Part shown: positions 33,523-40,974 of the stretch, in pieces
How positions within the stretch are numbered: the stretch's first letter is position 1
Layout of the letters: the number at the start of each line of letters is the position of its first letter
Source of the DNA: Hyphomicrobiales bacterium
GTDB taxonomy: Bacteria > Pseudomonadota > Alphaproteobacteria > Rhizobiales > Xanthobacteraceae
NCBI GenBank assembly: GCA_017305535.1
Contig: JAFKKN010000004.1
Location: 310,001 to 374,000, forward strand
DNA: 64,000 bases
Direction of reading: 5' to 3'
Position numbers and translations under genes: made by a program
Notes under the pieces: model-generated
Told to the model about the DNA's origin: nothing
What the model saw: only the letters and a program-made list of their open reading frames with translations
Database searches by the model: none

Positions 33523-33879
33523 GAATCACAAGCAAGCCGCGACAGCATGGCCGCGCGGCGTGGTGCATTCGAACTCTGACGTCATTTGATTTCGCAAAAG
33601 TAACGCAGCGAGAGCGCGACGCAACAAATTTTGCGGCGGCGCAATGCCACAGCAAGTTACTTCGTTGAAGTCGCAGCAACTTTGCAGGACTCACATAAAT
33701 GTGAGTCGATGCATGAGGGATCACAATGAATTTGAAATGATTCCAAAGCGGTGGGCGTGCTTACGCCTGCGACAATTTATCCATCGCCGCGAACACGAGA
33801 GTACCGGCGACGACGCATCAACATGACGAAATGGTAATGCGTGGATCGCGCGCGATGATGTCGATCATTGCGCTTCGAC
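33523..33879. other. Intergenic region upstream of the RND operon
   Basis: About 357 bases between the adaptor gene and the second DUF2478 gene, both on minus, so it contains the pump promoter and the end of the DUF2478 transcript. It includes the 20-bp palindrome at 33688-33707. The 60-codon frame inside it lacks an RBS. No regulator gene is encoded here. Confidence 0.5.
33688..33707. promoter_or_regulatory. 20-bp perfect palindrome, candidate repressor operator for the RND pump
   Basis: GACTCACAT, AA, ATGTGAGTC: two perfect 9-bp arms around a 2-bp centre. It lies about 165-205 bp upstream of the adaptor start codon, in the only gap before the pump operon. Size and symmetry fit an operator for a TetR-type repressor, which commonly controls such pumps; no TetR gene is in the window, so the regulator would be encoded elsewhere. 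Confidence 0.5.
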
Positions 33880-34440
33880 TTACTTGAGCACTTCGCAAGC
33901 GTTGTGCTGCACATGCCGCGTGCGATCGCGCTGTGCCAATCCATCCCACCATGTTGTCAGTGCATCGCCGTCGCAAGGCAGTTTCACGCACATGCCTTCG
34001 ATGTAGGCGATCCAGTCGTCGAAGCGGAACGCCGGCACCGGAACCACCACCGGCACGTCGGCACCGAGCGCGTATTCGATCAGGCGCGCAAGGCCACGGC
34101 CTTGCTGCTCCTGCCGTCCAAAACGATTGACGATGAGCAGGTCCGCGCCCTGATCGATCGCCGCCGTCATCGCGCCGCGCGCGGCCGCGAGCTTGTCGAG
34201 ATCGAGCCGGCGACCTTGCGTGTAAGCGGCAGCCTCCTGAAACAGATCGACGCGTTCGCCGCTGTGAATCATCATCGCCGCGAGTTCCGCCACACCGGCA
34301 TTGTGATGCCCGAACTGCACCAGTCCGACGGGCCGCAACCCTTCGGTCTTCAGCCTCGCGACAAAATCGAGCAGGACACCGTCCGGCTGCTGATGCGCCT
34401 CATAGACCAGCGCGGCAACATCGCATTGCGCATCGAACAT
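33880..34440 (-). CDS. DUF2478 family protein (second copy)
   Basis: A 186-residue soluble protein. It begins MFDAQCDVAALVYEAHQQPD and contains the family signature LLIVNRFGRQEQQGRGLARL, then LGADVPVVVPVPAFRFDDW. The first copy (4355-4888) has VLSKFGKLEA in the same place, so the two are distant paralogues. DUF2478 genes frequently accompany molybdate transport genes; here a ModE-type regulator gene lies 2 kb away, but no modABC. The start has GAGGTGAT upstream. Function is unknown. Confidence 0.75.
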   Translation of the reverse strand: MFDAQCDVAALVYEAHQQPDGVLLDFVARLKTEGLRPVGLVQFGHHNAGVAELAAMMIHSGERVDLFQEAAAYTQGRRLDLDKLAAARGAMTAAIDQGADLLIVNRFGRQEQQGRGLARLIEYALGADVPVVVPVPAFRFDDWIAYIEGMCVKLPCDGDALTTWWDGLAQRDRTRHVQHNACEVLK

Positions 34441-34540
34441 CGGATCACCTCGCGGCCAGGTCGACCATAAAAAGCGGCCGCAAAAACAATGCGCTCCGGC
34501 GGTGATCGCGCACCGCCGGAGCGCCGTTCACGCTTTCAGT

Positions 34541-35944
34541 TTACCGCGCTTCGTTGATGATTTGAAGCTGCGTGAACTCCGCCAGCCCTTCCTCGGCGAA
34601 CTCGACGCCGATACCGGACTGCTTGGCGCCGCCGAACGGAATGTTTGGCGCCATGTCGAGATGCTTGTTGATCCACACGGTGCCGGCCTCGATGCGCTCG
34701 GCGACCTTGTGCGCGCGTTCCGAATTGGACGACCAGACCGACGCGCCCAAACCGTAGTTGGTGGCGTTGGCACGGCGGATCACATCCTCGCTGTCGGAAT
34801 ATTTGATCACCGGCAGCACCGGCCCGAACTGCTCCTCGTCGACCAGCTTCGAGCCTTCCTTGATGTCGCGCACGATGGTCGGCTCGATGAAGTAGCCGGG
34901 ACGATCCATCGCCTTGCCGCCGGCGATGATGTTGCCGTTCTTGCGCGCGTCGTCGAGGAAGCCCTTCACCTTCTCGTACTGCATCTTGTTCTGCAGCGGG
35001 CCGAGCTTGGTGCCCTGCTTGGAACCGTCATCGACCACCGTATTCTTGGCGATGTTGACCAGTTCCTCGCAGATTTCGTCATAAACCGACTCGTGCACGT
35101 AGAGTCGCTTGATGGCGAGGCAGACCTGTCCGCTGTTCTGGAACGCGCCTTCGAAAATACCGGGCGCGACTTTCTTCGGATCGACGTCATCGAGCACGAT
35201 CGAGGCATCGTTGCCGCCGAGTTCGAGCGTGATGCGCTTCAGCGTCTCCGCCGCGCTCGCCATCACCTTCTGTCCGGTCGCGGTCGATCCGGTGAAGGAG
35301 ATTTTGCGGATGTCGGGATGCTTGGTCATCTCGCCGCCGAGATCGTTGGCGTCGGCGATGACGTTCAGCACGCCCTTCGGCAGGATATCGGCCACCAGCT
35401 CGGCGAACTTCAAGGTCGCCAGCGGCGTGGTCGGCGCCGGCTTCACCACCAGCGTATTGCCCGCGAGCAGCGCCGGCGGCAGCTTGAAGCCGAGGATCAA
35501 CAACGGATAATTCCACGGGATGATGGCGCCGACGACGCCGAGCGGACGACGATAAGCTTCGACGCGACGGCCCTCGCTGTCCTCGATCACCCGCATGTTG
35601 AGTTCGAGCGAGCCGAGATAGCGGAAGAAGCCGGCCATGCCCATCACTTCGCCGGTGGCGTCCGCGAGCGGCTTGCCCTGTTCGCTGGTGAGGATGCGCG
35701 CCAGTTCGCCGGCATTCGCCTCGATCGCGTCCGCCATTTTGACGATCAGCTTGCGGCGCTCGTCGATCGGTGTCGCAGCCCACGCCGGAAACGCCGCCTT
35801 CGCCGCCGCCACCGCCTTGTCGAGCTGTGCTTTCGACGCGCGCGGGCACTGCGTGATGACCTCCTCGGTCGCCGGATTCAATACCGGCATGGTGAGGTCA
35901 CCCGGCTGCATCTTGCCATCGATCAGAAGATTGAAATCACTCAT
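34541..35944 (-). CDS. NAD(P)-dependent aldehyde dehydrogenase family protein
   Basis: Oxidises an aldehyde to the acid; 467 residues, normal for the superfamily. Signatures: GVVGAIIPWNYPLLILGFKL, KPAPTTPLATLKFAELV, SFTGSTATGQKVM, ELGGNDASIVLDD with the general-base Glu, SGQVCLAIKRLYV with the catalytic Cys, EEQFGPVLPVIKY and IPFGGAKQSGIGVEF. The overall sequence resembles semialdehyde/aminobutyraldehyde dehydrogenases, but the substrate cannot be fixed. The start has GGGAG ten bases upstream. It is transcribed away from an AT-rich 230-bp region shared with the plus-strand gene that follows. Confidence 0.9.
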   Translation of the reverse strand: MSDFNLLIDGKMQPGDLTMPVLNPATEEVITQCPRASKAQLDKAVAAAKAAFPAWAATPIDERRKLIVKMADAIEANAGELARILTSEQGKPLADATGEVMGMAGFFRYLGSLELNMRVIEDSEGRRVEAYRRPLGVVGAIIPWNYPLLILGFKLPPALLAGNTLVVKPAPTTPLATLKFAELVADILPKGVLNVIADANDLGGEMTKHPDIRKISFTGSTATGQKVMASAAETLKRITLELGGNDASIVLDDVDPKKVAPGIFEGAFQNSGQVCLAIKRLYVHESVYDEICEELVNIAKNTVVDDGSKQGTKLGPLQNKMQYEKVKGFLDDARKNGNIIAGGKAMDRPGYFIEPTIVRDIKEGSKLVDEEQFGPVLPVIKYSDSEDVIRRANATNYGLGASVWSSNSERAHKVAERIEAGTVWINKHLDMAPNIPFGGAKQSGIGVEFAEEGLAEFTQLQIINEAR

Positions 35945-36177
35945 TGGTCTACGCTCCCTTGATTTAACGTCAGTTATGATCCGAGACGGCCGCCGCTGCG
36001 GCGAAAGGCCATCGTGATAGACGTCTTGGCATCGCTATATTCTTATATATATTACGGACTCATAGCATCATCGATGCGCGCCGTCATGGGATTTTCTGGA
36101 TTCACTATAAAAGCCGCGAGCGGCACTGGACCTGATGCCGCGACGCGATCAAGGATGCGCGATAGAGGTGGACGGTC

Positions 36178-36597
36178 GTGAGCGACGCCAAGGACGACAT
36201 CGATGCCATGACGGAGACGGAGATCGACAGCCGGGCGCTGACGACATGCGCGGTCGCGCCGGACGGCAAGACGATCTCGCTCGGTTTTACCGATGCGTCC
36301 GGTCAGCCCATCTCTGTCAGGCTTCCGCTCGAACAGGCCAGCGCGCTGGCGATGACGCTGCCGGCGCTGATTGAACAGGCGCTGCGCCGCCAGTTTCGCG
36401 ATGACAGCCTGCGCTTCACGTTTCCGCTCGGCTCATGGGCGGTGGAGCAATCGCCGGACCCCGGCACCAATATCGTGACCCTGCGGACGCCTGATGGCTT
36501 CGGCGTCTGCTTCACCGTGCAACGACAGCAGCAGAATGCACTCGGCGAAGCCTTCAGTTGCGATTGCGTCCGGCGCTCATCGTTTTCTACGCACTGA
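36178..36597 (+). CDS. Hypothetical protein (unknown small protein)
   Basis: A 139-residue soluble protein I do not recognise. It has an acidic start (DAKDDIDAMTETE), then two strand-rich segments (ISLGFTDASGQPISVRLPLE, FPLGSWAVEQSPDPGTNIVT) around a helix (ALAMTLPALIEQALRRQF). No membrane segment or metal motif is seen. The start is GTG, supported by GAGGTGG eight bases upstream; ATG 36208 is the alternative. Codon bias looks genuine. It is convergent with the ModE-type gene and divergent from the aldehyde dehydrogenase. Confidence 0.6.
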   Translation: MSDAKDDIDAMTETEIDSRALTTCAVAPDGKTISLGFTDASGQPISVRLPLEQASALAMTLPALIEQALRRQFRDDSLRFTFPLGSWAVEQSPDPGTNIVTLRTPDGFGVCFTVQRQQQNALGEAFSCDCVRRSSFSTH

Positions 36598-36642
36598 TCG
36601 ACGCTGAGAGCTTAGCCGGCGAACCGCTCGCGGAACGCGCTG

Positions 36643-37068
36643 TCAGGTCGCCGCCTTGCCGCCGCGCCCGATATCGGAGCGTAACGACGCAAGGTCCTTG
36701 CGCGCCGCCGTTGCCGCCGCGCGCTCGATGCGTCGGTAGCGCTCGACCAGCGACGCCCCGAACGCCGTCAGCGTGGCGCCGCCGCCGTGCTTGCCGCCGG
36801 TCTGCCGCGCGACCGCGGCCTGGCCGCACATCTTGTTGATTTCGTCCACCAGGTCCCAGGCGCGTTTGTAGGACATGTCCATCGCGCGCCCGGCGGCGGA
36901 GATCGAACCGCAAGCGGCGATGCTTTCCAGCAACTGGATTTTGCCGGGGCCGAGGCGGCTGTCCGAATCAAAATCGATGCGGACGCTGAGCGACGGCAAC
37001 GGCTTCGCCGCCGATGATTTCGCGGACGGTGATTTGGCGGCGGACGATTTGGCGGTGGACTTAGGCAT
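36643..37068 (-). CDS. ModE-type winged-helix regulator, DNA-binding domain only
   Basis: A 141-residue protein. After a Lys/Ala/Ser-rich tail (MPKSTAKSSAAKSPSAKSSA) comes the LysR-like winged helix of ModE: LGPGKIQLLESIAACGSISA, AGRAMDMSYKRAWDLVDEIN, then GGKHGGGATLTAFGASLVERY. The C-terminal molybdate-binding (TOBE) domains of full ModE are absent. Proteins of this shape may respond to molybdate through a partner or not at all. The start is the ATG of MPKSTAK; the longer frame upstream has no family character. No molybdate transporter is in the window, but two DUF2478 genes are. Confidence 0.82.
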   Translation of the reverse strand: MPKSTAKSSAAKSPSAKSSAAKPLPSLSVRIDFDSDSRLGPGKIQLLESIAACGSISAAGRAMDMSYKRAWDLVDEINKMCGQAAVARQTGGKHGGGATLTAFGASLVERYRRIERAAATAARKDLASLRSDIGRGGKAAT

Positions 37069-37339
37069 CTCGGTCACACATGAGGTTGCCCGGTATCGTG
37101 GCGGTTTGCATCCGATGTCCTGTCTCCGAAATCCGCCACGCCGCACGGCACGGACGTACAGCCCGCCGCGCGAAACGACATCGAACCAGAACGCGCCGAG
37201 ATTACCTTGCGTGCCCGACAAAACAACCATGATGTTTGTCGCGTTGTCGGGGCTCACCAAGATTGTATAGTCGCATCGTCATCAACGTCGGCAGACACGA
37301 CAGCCAGCAACGGCGCGCAATGCTGACATATTCCGGCAC

Positions 37340-38059
37340 ATGGTCATGAGCAATCAACGACGGCAGGCGATGGTGTTGCGGCACGTGGCCTTCGAGGATC
37401 CCGGCCTGCTCGGGCCAGCTCTCATCCGCGCGGGCTGGGACTACGAGATTCTGGAAGCCGCCAGCGCCGATCTCACGCAGCAGAAGCTCGCCAACGCTGA
37501 ATTGCTGATCGTGCTGGGCGGCCCGATCGGTGTCGGCGACATCGGCGACTATCCATTCCTCGCCCGCGAAATCGCGCTGCTTGAGAAGCGTTTGGCCGGC
37601 GACCGGCCGACGCTTGGCATCTGCCTCGGCAGCCAGTTGATGGCGGCGGCGCTCGGCGCGCGCGTCTATGCCGGTCCGGTCAAGGAAATCGGCTGGGCGC
37701 CGCTGCAACTGACCGACGACGGCCGCGCCTCCTGTCTCGCCCCGTTAGGCGAACCCGACGCCACCGTGCTGCACTGGCACGGCGACACTTTCGACCTGCC
37801 GGCGGGCGCGACCCGGCTTGCCTCGACGCCTGCTTATGCGAATCAGGCCTTCGCGTTCGGCAAGAATGCCCTCGCGCTGCAATTCCACATCGAGGCCGAT
37901 CCGGCGCGTCTCGAGGAATGGTATGTCGGCCATACCGTCGAACTCGGCGGGGCAAAGATTTCGATCCCGGCCCTTCGCACTGCAACAGCACGCGTCGCCC
38001 CGCGTATTCCCGCGCAAGCGGAACGCATTTTCGCCCCTTGGCTGCGCGAACTCGCCTGA
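37340..38059 (+). CDS. Class I glutamine amidotransferase (GATase1-like) protein
   Basis: A 239-residue stand-alone glutaminase-type domain similar to the GMP synthase N-domain. The nucleophile elbow is LGICLGSQLMAAALGA (Cys), with ELLIVLGGPIGVGDIGDYPF upstream, the catalytic His in ALQFHIEADPARLEEW, and VLHWHGDTFDLPAGATRLAS between. Such proteins may hydrolyse gamma-glutamyl conjugates or supply ammonia to an unknown partner. The first in-frame ATG is used; ATG 37346 (MSNQRRQ) is also possible. It is not in an obvious operon. Confidence 0.85.
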   Translation: MVMSNQRRQAMVLRHVAFEDPGLLGPALIRAGWDYEILEAASADLTQQKLANAELLIVLGGPIGVGDIGDYPFLAREIALLEKRLAGDRPTLGICLGSQLMAAALGARVYAGPVKEIGWAPLQLTDDGRASCLAPLGEPDATVLHWHGDTFDLPAGATRLASTPAYANQAFAFGKNALALQFHIEADPARLEEWYVGHTVELGGAKISIPALRTATARVAPRIPAQAERIFAPWLRELA

Positions 38060-38248
38060 AAGCGGACACGAATTCAAGCTGTTGTCATGATGCCGCGCTT
38101 TTGTCGACAATGACGCGGCCGATTTTCGCGCATCCATTGGGAGGCATAAAGGCCGGCAGTGGTTTCACGGCGAGAGCGGCTTCCCTCACGCGCTCGCTGT
38201 GCCATATTGCGACCGACCAATGCGTTTCTCGAACCTGATGAAAGCACC

Positions 38249-39268
38249 ATGGCGCAAGGCTCCGCATCCCGCAGCTCTCTCGAACTCGAACTGACCAAGC
38301 TGTCGTCGCCGCGCATCTTCCTGGTGCGCATGCTGGTGTTCCTGGTGCTGTGCGCGCTGGTCGCGGTGGTGCTCTACAAGCAGATCATGACGGCGTTCAT
38401 GGCCAATCCCGGCCTCAACGCCCTGATCATCGCGGTGCTCTTGATCGGCACCATCCTGTCATTCCGTCAGGTGATCCGGCTCTATCCGGAAGTCGCCTGG
38501 GTCAACAACTTCCGCATCGCCGATCCGGGCCTCGCGATCGACCGGCGTCCGGTACTGCTGGCGCCGATGGCGGCGATCCTCGGCCGCGAACGCAGCGGAC
38601 GGATGTCGATCTCGCAGCAGACCATGCGGCATCTGCTCGACTCGATCGCGACGCGCCTCGACGAGGCGCGCGACATCTCACGCTACATGACGGGCCTTCT
38701 GGTGTTCCTCGGCCTGCTCGGCACCTTCTGGGGCCTGATCGAAACCGTCGGCTCGGTGAGCCACATCATCGACGGACTGAAGGTCGGCGGCGATTCCGGA
38801 TCGCTGTTCGATACGCTGAAGGAAGGGCTCGCCGCGCCGCTGGGCGGCATGGGCATTTCGTTTTCGTCGTCGCTGTTCGGCCTCGCCGGATCGCTGATCC
38901 TCGGTTTCCTCGATCTGCAATCCAGTCAGGCGCAGAACCGTTTCTATACCGATCTCGAGGACTGGCTGGCCTCCACCGTGCGCGAATACACCGGCGAGGG
39001 CACTCAGGCTCCGGCCGGCGGCGGCGAGATGCAGGTGGCGATCGAGCGGCTGCGCTCCACCGTCGAGGAAATGGGGTCGAGCCGCGGCACCACCGCGGCG
39101 ATGGCCAATCTCGCCGACGCCATTCAGGGACTGGTGCAGCACATGCGCGGCGAACAGCAGATGATCCGCGAATGGGCCGACGGCCAGGGCGAGCAGAATC
39201 GTGAAATCAAGAAATTGCTGGAGCGGATTGCGGCGCAACCCGAAAGGCATCTGAGCGGAGATTTGTGA
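38249..39268 (+). CDS. MotA/TolQ/ExbB-type membrane protein (motor pair, A subunit)
   Basis: A 339-residue inner-membrane protein with four predicted helices: about 23-45, 56-73, 147-170 and 197-222. The last two carry the MotA/TolQ signatures MTGLLVFLGLLGTFWGLIET and APLGGMGISFSSSLFGLAGS, including the small and Thr/Ser residues that line the ion path. The cytoplasmic loop between helices 2 and 3 is about 75 residues, and a polar C-terminal tail of about 115 residues follows. It overlaps the next gene (TGATG), an OmpA-type MotB-like partner. No flagellar, Tol or TonB genes are adjacent. Confidence 0.82.
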   Translation: MAQGSASRSSLELELTKLSSPRIFLVRMLVFLVLCALVAVVLYKQIMTAFMANPGLNALIIAVLLIGTILSFRQVIRLYPEVAWVNNFRIADPGLAIDRRPVLLAPMAAILGRERSGRMSISQQTMRHLLDSIATRLDEARDISRYMTGLLVFLGLLGTFWGLIETVGSVSHIIDGLKVGGDSGSLFDTLKEGLAAPLGGMGISFSSSLFGLAGSLILGFLDLQSSQAQNRFYTDLEDWLASTVREYTGEGTQAPAGGGEMQVAIERLRSTVEEMGSSRGTTAAMANLADAIQGLVQHMRGEQQMIREWADGQGEQNREIKKLLERIAAQPERHLSGDL

Positions 39269-40293
39269 TGGCGCTGGTTCGCCGCCGCACCGATTCCGGC
39301 TTCAACTACTGGCCCGGCTTCGTCGACGCGCTGTCGACGCTGGTGCTGGCCATCGTGTTCCTGCTGTCGGTGTTCCTTGTCGTGCAGTTCTATCTGTCGC
39401 AGGAAGTTTCCGGCAAGGACAAGGCGCTGGAGCAGCTCAACGCCAAGATCGCGCAATTGAACGAACTGCTATCGCTGGAAAAGGTCGCGCAACTCAACCT
39501 CTCCGATGAGCTCGCGCAGACCCGCGCCGGGCTCGCCACCGCCGAAGCGGAACGCGACCGCGCCAAGGGCCTCTACGAAGGGCTCGCGGGCGCGGGCAAT
39601 GACGCCGCCGGGCGCGCCAACGAATTGAACAAGGCGCTGGATTCCGAGAAGCAGGTTTCCGCGCGGGCCTTGGCGCAGGTCGAAATCCTCAACCAGCAGA
39701 TCAGCGCGCTGCGGCGGCAGCTTGCGGCATTGGAAGCCGCGCTCGATGCCTCGGAGAAACGCGACAAGGAATCGCAGAGCCGCATTACCGATCTCGGCCA
39801 GCGGCTCAACGTGGCGCTGGCGCAACGGGTGCAGGAGCTGTCACGCTACCGCTCGGAATTCTTCGGGCGGTTGCGCGCGATCCTCGGCAATCGCCCTGAC
39901 ATCCGCGTGGTCGGCGATCGCTTCGTGTTCCAGTCCGAAGTGTTCTTCGACACCGGACAGGCCGCGCTGCTGCCGGAAGGCAAGGCCGAACTCGACAAGC
40001 TCGCCGACGCGCTGAAAGACCTCGACAAGAAGATCCCCAGCGAAATTCCCTGGGTGCTGCGTGTCGACGGCCACACCGACGTGCGGCCGATCAATAGCCC
40101 GCAGTTCAAGTCGAACTGGGAATTGTCGGCCGCGCGCGCGATTTCGGTGGTGCAGTATCTGGTGTCGCTCGGCGTCCCGCCGCAGCGCCTCGTTGCCGCG
40201 GGCTTCGGTGAATTCCAGCCGCTCGACACCGCCGCGACGGAAGACGCCTACAAACGCAACCGCCGCATCGAGCTGAAACTGACAGAAAAATAG
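39268..40293 (+). CDS. MotB/OmpA-type peptidoglycan-binding protein (motor pair, B subunit)
   Basis: A 341-residue protein with a short cytoplasmic N-terminus, one membrane helix at about 19-42 (GFVDALSTLVLAIVFLLSVF) carrying Asp20, the position of the MotB ion-binding Asp, a long periplasmic coiled coil of about 140 residues (LEQLNAKIAQLNELLSLEKV, ALRRQLAALEAALDASEKRD) and a C-terminal OmpA domain (SEVFFDTGQAALLPEGKAEL, DGHTDVRPI, NWELSAARAISVVQYL, NRRIELKL) for peptidoglycan binding. ATG 39268 has GGAG eight bases upstream; GTG 39265 is less likely. With the previous gene it forms a stand-alone ion-driven motor-type complex. Confidence 0.85.
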   Translation: MALVRRRTDSGFNYWPGFVDALSTLVLAIVFLLSVFLVVQFYLSQEVSGKDKALEQLNAKIAQLNELLSLEKVAQLNLSDELAQTRAGLATAEAERDRAKGLYEGLAGAGNDAAGRANELNKALDSEKQVSARALAQVEILNQQISALRRQLAALEAALDASEKRDKESQSRITDLGQRLNVALAQRVQELSRYRSEFFGRLRAILGNRPDIRVVGDRFVFQSEVFFDTGQAALLPEGKAELDKLADALKDLDKKIPSEIPWVLRVDGHTDVRPINSPQFKSNWELSAARAISVVQYLVSLGVPPQRLVAAGFGEFQPLDTAATEDAYKRNRRIELKLTEK

Positions 40294-40322
40294 TGATCGA
40301 ATTATTGCACAGTTCTCTACCC

Positions 40323-40448
40323 CGTCATGGCTGGGCAAAGCCGTTCGAAGAACGGCGTCGCTTCGCTTGCCTATGTCCCGGCCATCCACGCCTTGCAGAG
40401 CTTCTTAAGAAAAGAACGTGGATGCCCGGGACAAGCCCGGGCATGACG
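40323..40448. repeat. Family B palindromic repeat, copy B6 (long form)
   Basis: Begins CGTCATGGCTGGGCAAAGCC with the extra arm (GTTCGAAGAACGGCGTCGC) on the left and ends AAGCCCGGGCATGACG. Its right end reads in frame into the GNAT gene and produces a false N-terminal extension there. Confidence 0.85.
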
Positions 40449-40462
40449 ACGAGAGTGCTTTG

Positions 40463-40912
40463 ATGTCCGCCTCATTCCAATTACGCCACTATCGCGAGAG
40501 CGACGAGGATGCCGCCATCGCGCTGTGGCAACGGACGTGGCAACTGGCGTATCCGTCGATCGACTTCGCCGCGCGTGTTGCATGGTGGCGCGCGCGCTGG
40601 CGCAATGAACTCATTCCCGCAGCACAAGTGGTCGTCGCCGAGGCGGCCGGCACAATGCTCGGCTTCGTCACCATTGATGCCACCGGCTATCTCGATCAGA
40701 TCGTGGTGGCGCCGGAACAGTGGGGCTCACCGCTGGCCGCCGCGCTGCTCGATGAGGCCAAGCGGCTGTCGCCCACATGCGTCACGCTGTTGGTGAACAA
40801 GGACAACGCCCGCGCCATTCGCTTCTACGAGCGCAATGGTTTTGCGCATGCCGGCGAGGATGTGAATCCGACGTCGGGCCGTCCGGTGTTGCGGATGGAA
40901 TGGAAGCCGTAA
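40463..40912 (+). CDS. GNAT family N-acetyltransferase
   Basis: Acetyl-CoA dependent acyltransferase of 149 residues. It shows SFQLRHYRESDEDAAIALWQ, AAGTMLGFVTIDATGYLDQI, a somewhat altered acetyl-CoA loop (VAPEQWGSPLAAALLDEAK in place of RG..IG..L), LLVNKDNARAIRFYERNGF and a C-terminal strand LRMEWKP. Substrate unknown. The ATG of MSASFQL is preferred; the frame continues upstream only through repeat B6. Confidence 0.85.
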   Translation: MSASFQLRHYRESDEDAAIALWQRTWQLAYPSIDFAARVAWWRARWRNELIPAAQVVVAEAAGTMLGFVTIDATGYLDQIVVAPEQWGSPLAAALLDEAKRLSPTCVTLLVNKDNARAIRFYERNGFAHAGEDVNPTSGRPVLRMEWKP

Positions 40913-40974
40913 CGCGAGAGGCAATTTTCAGGTCATTGCGAGCGCAAGCCACGACGGGAAAGTCGCGGCTAAAA

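Noticed and set aside
33644-33826. 60-codon frame upstream of the RND operon
   Set aside because: It has no RBS, unusual composition, and overlaps the palindromic operator candidate.
36135-36374. Alternative frame overlapping the hypothetical gene at 36178
   Set aside because: The +1 frame gives an Arg/Gly/Asp-rich product without a consistent RBS; the GTG-started frame has better codon use and GAGGTGG.
38249-40293. A complete Zorya-type anti-phage system
   Set aside because: Only the MotA/MotB-like pair is present. The following genes are GNAT and an ABC exporter on the other strand; no ZorC, ZorD or ZorE-like gene is seen.
40418-40462. N-terminal extension of the GNAT protein (MDARDKPGHDDESAL)
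   Set aside because: These codons are the translated right end of repeat B6. Similar peptides would appear wherever a family B copy is open in frame.
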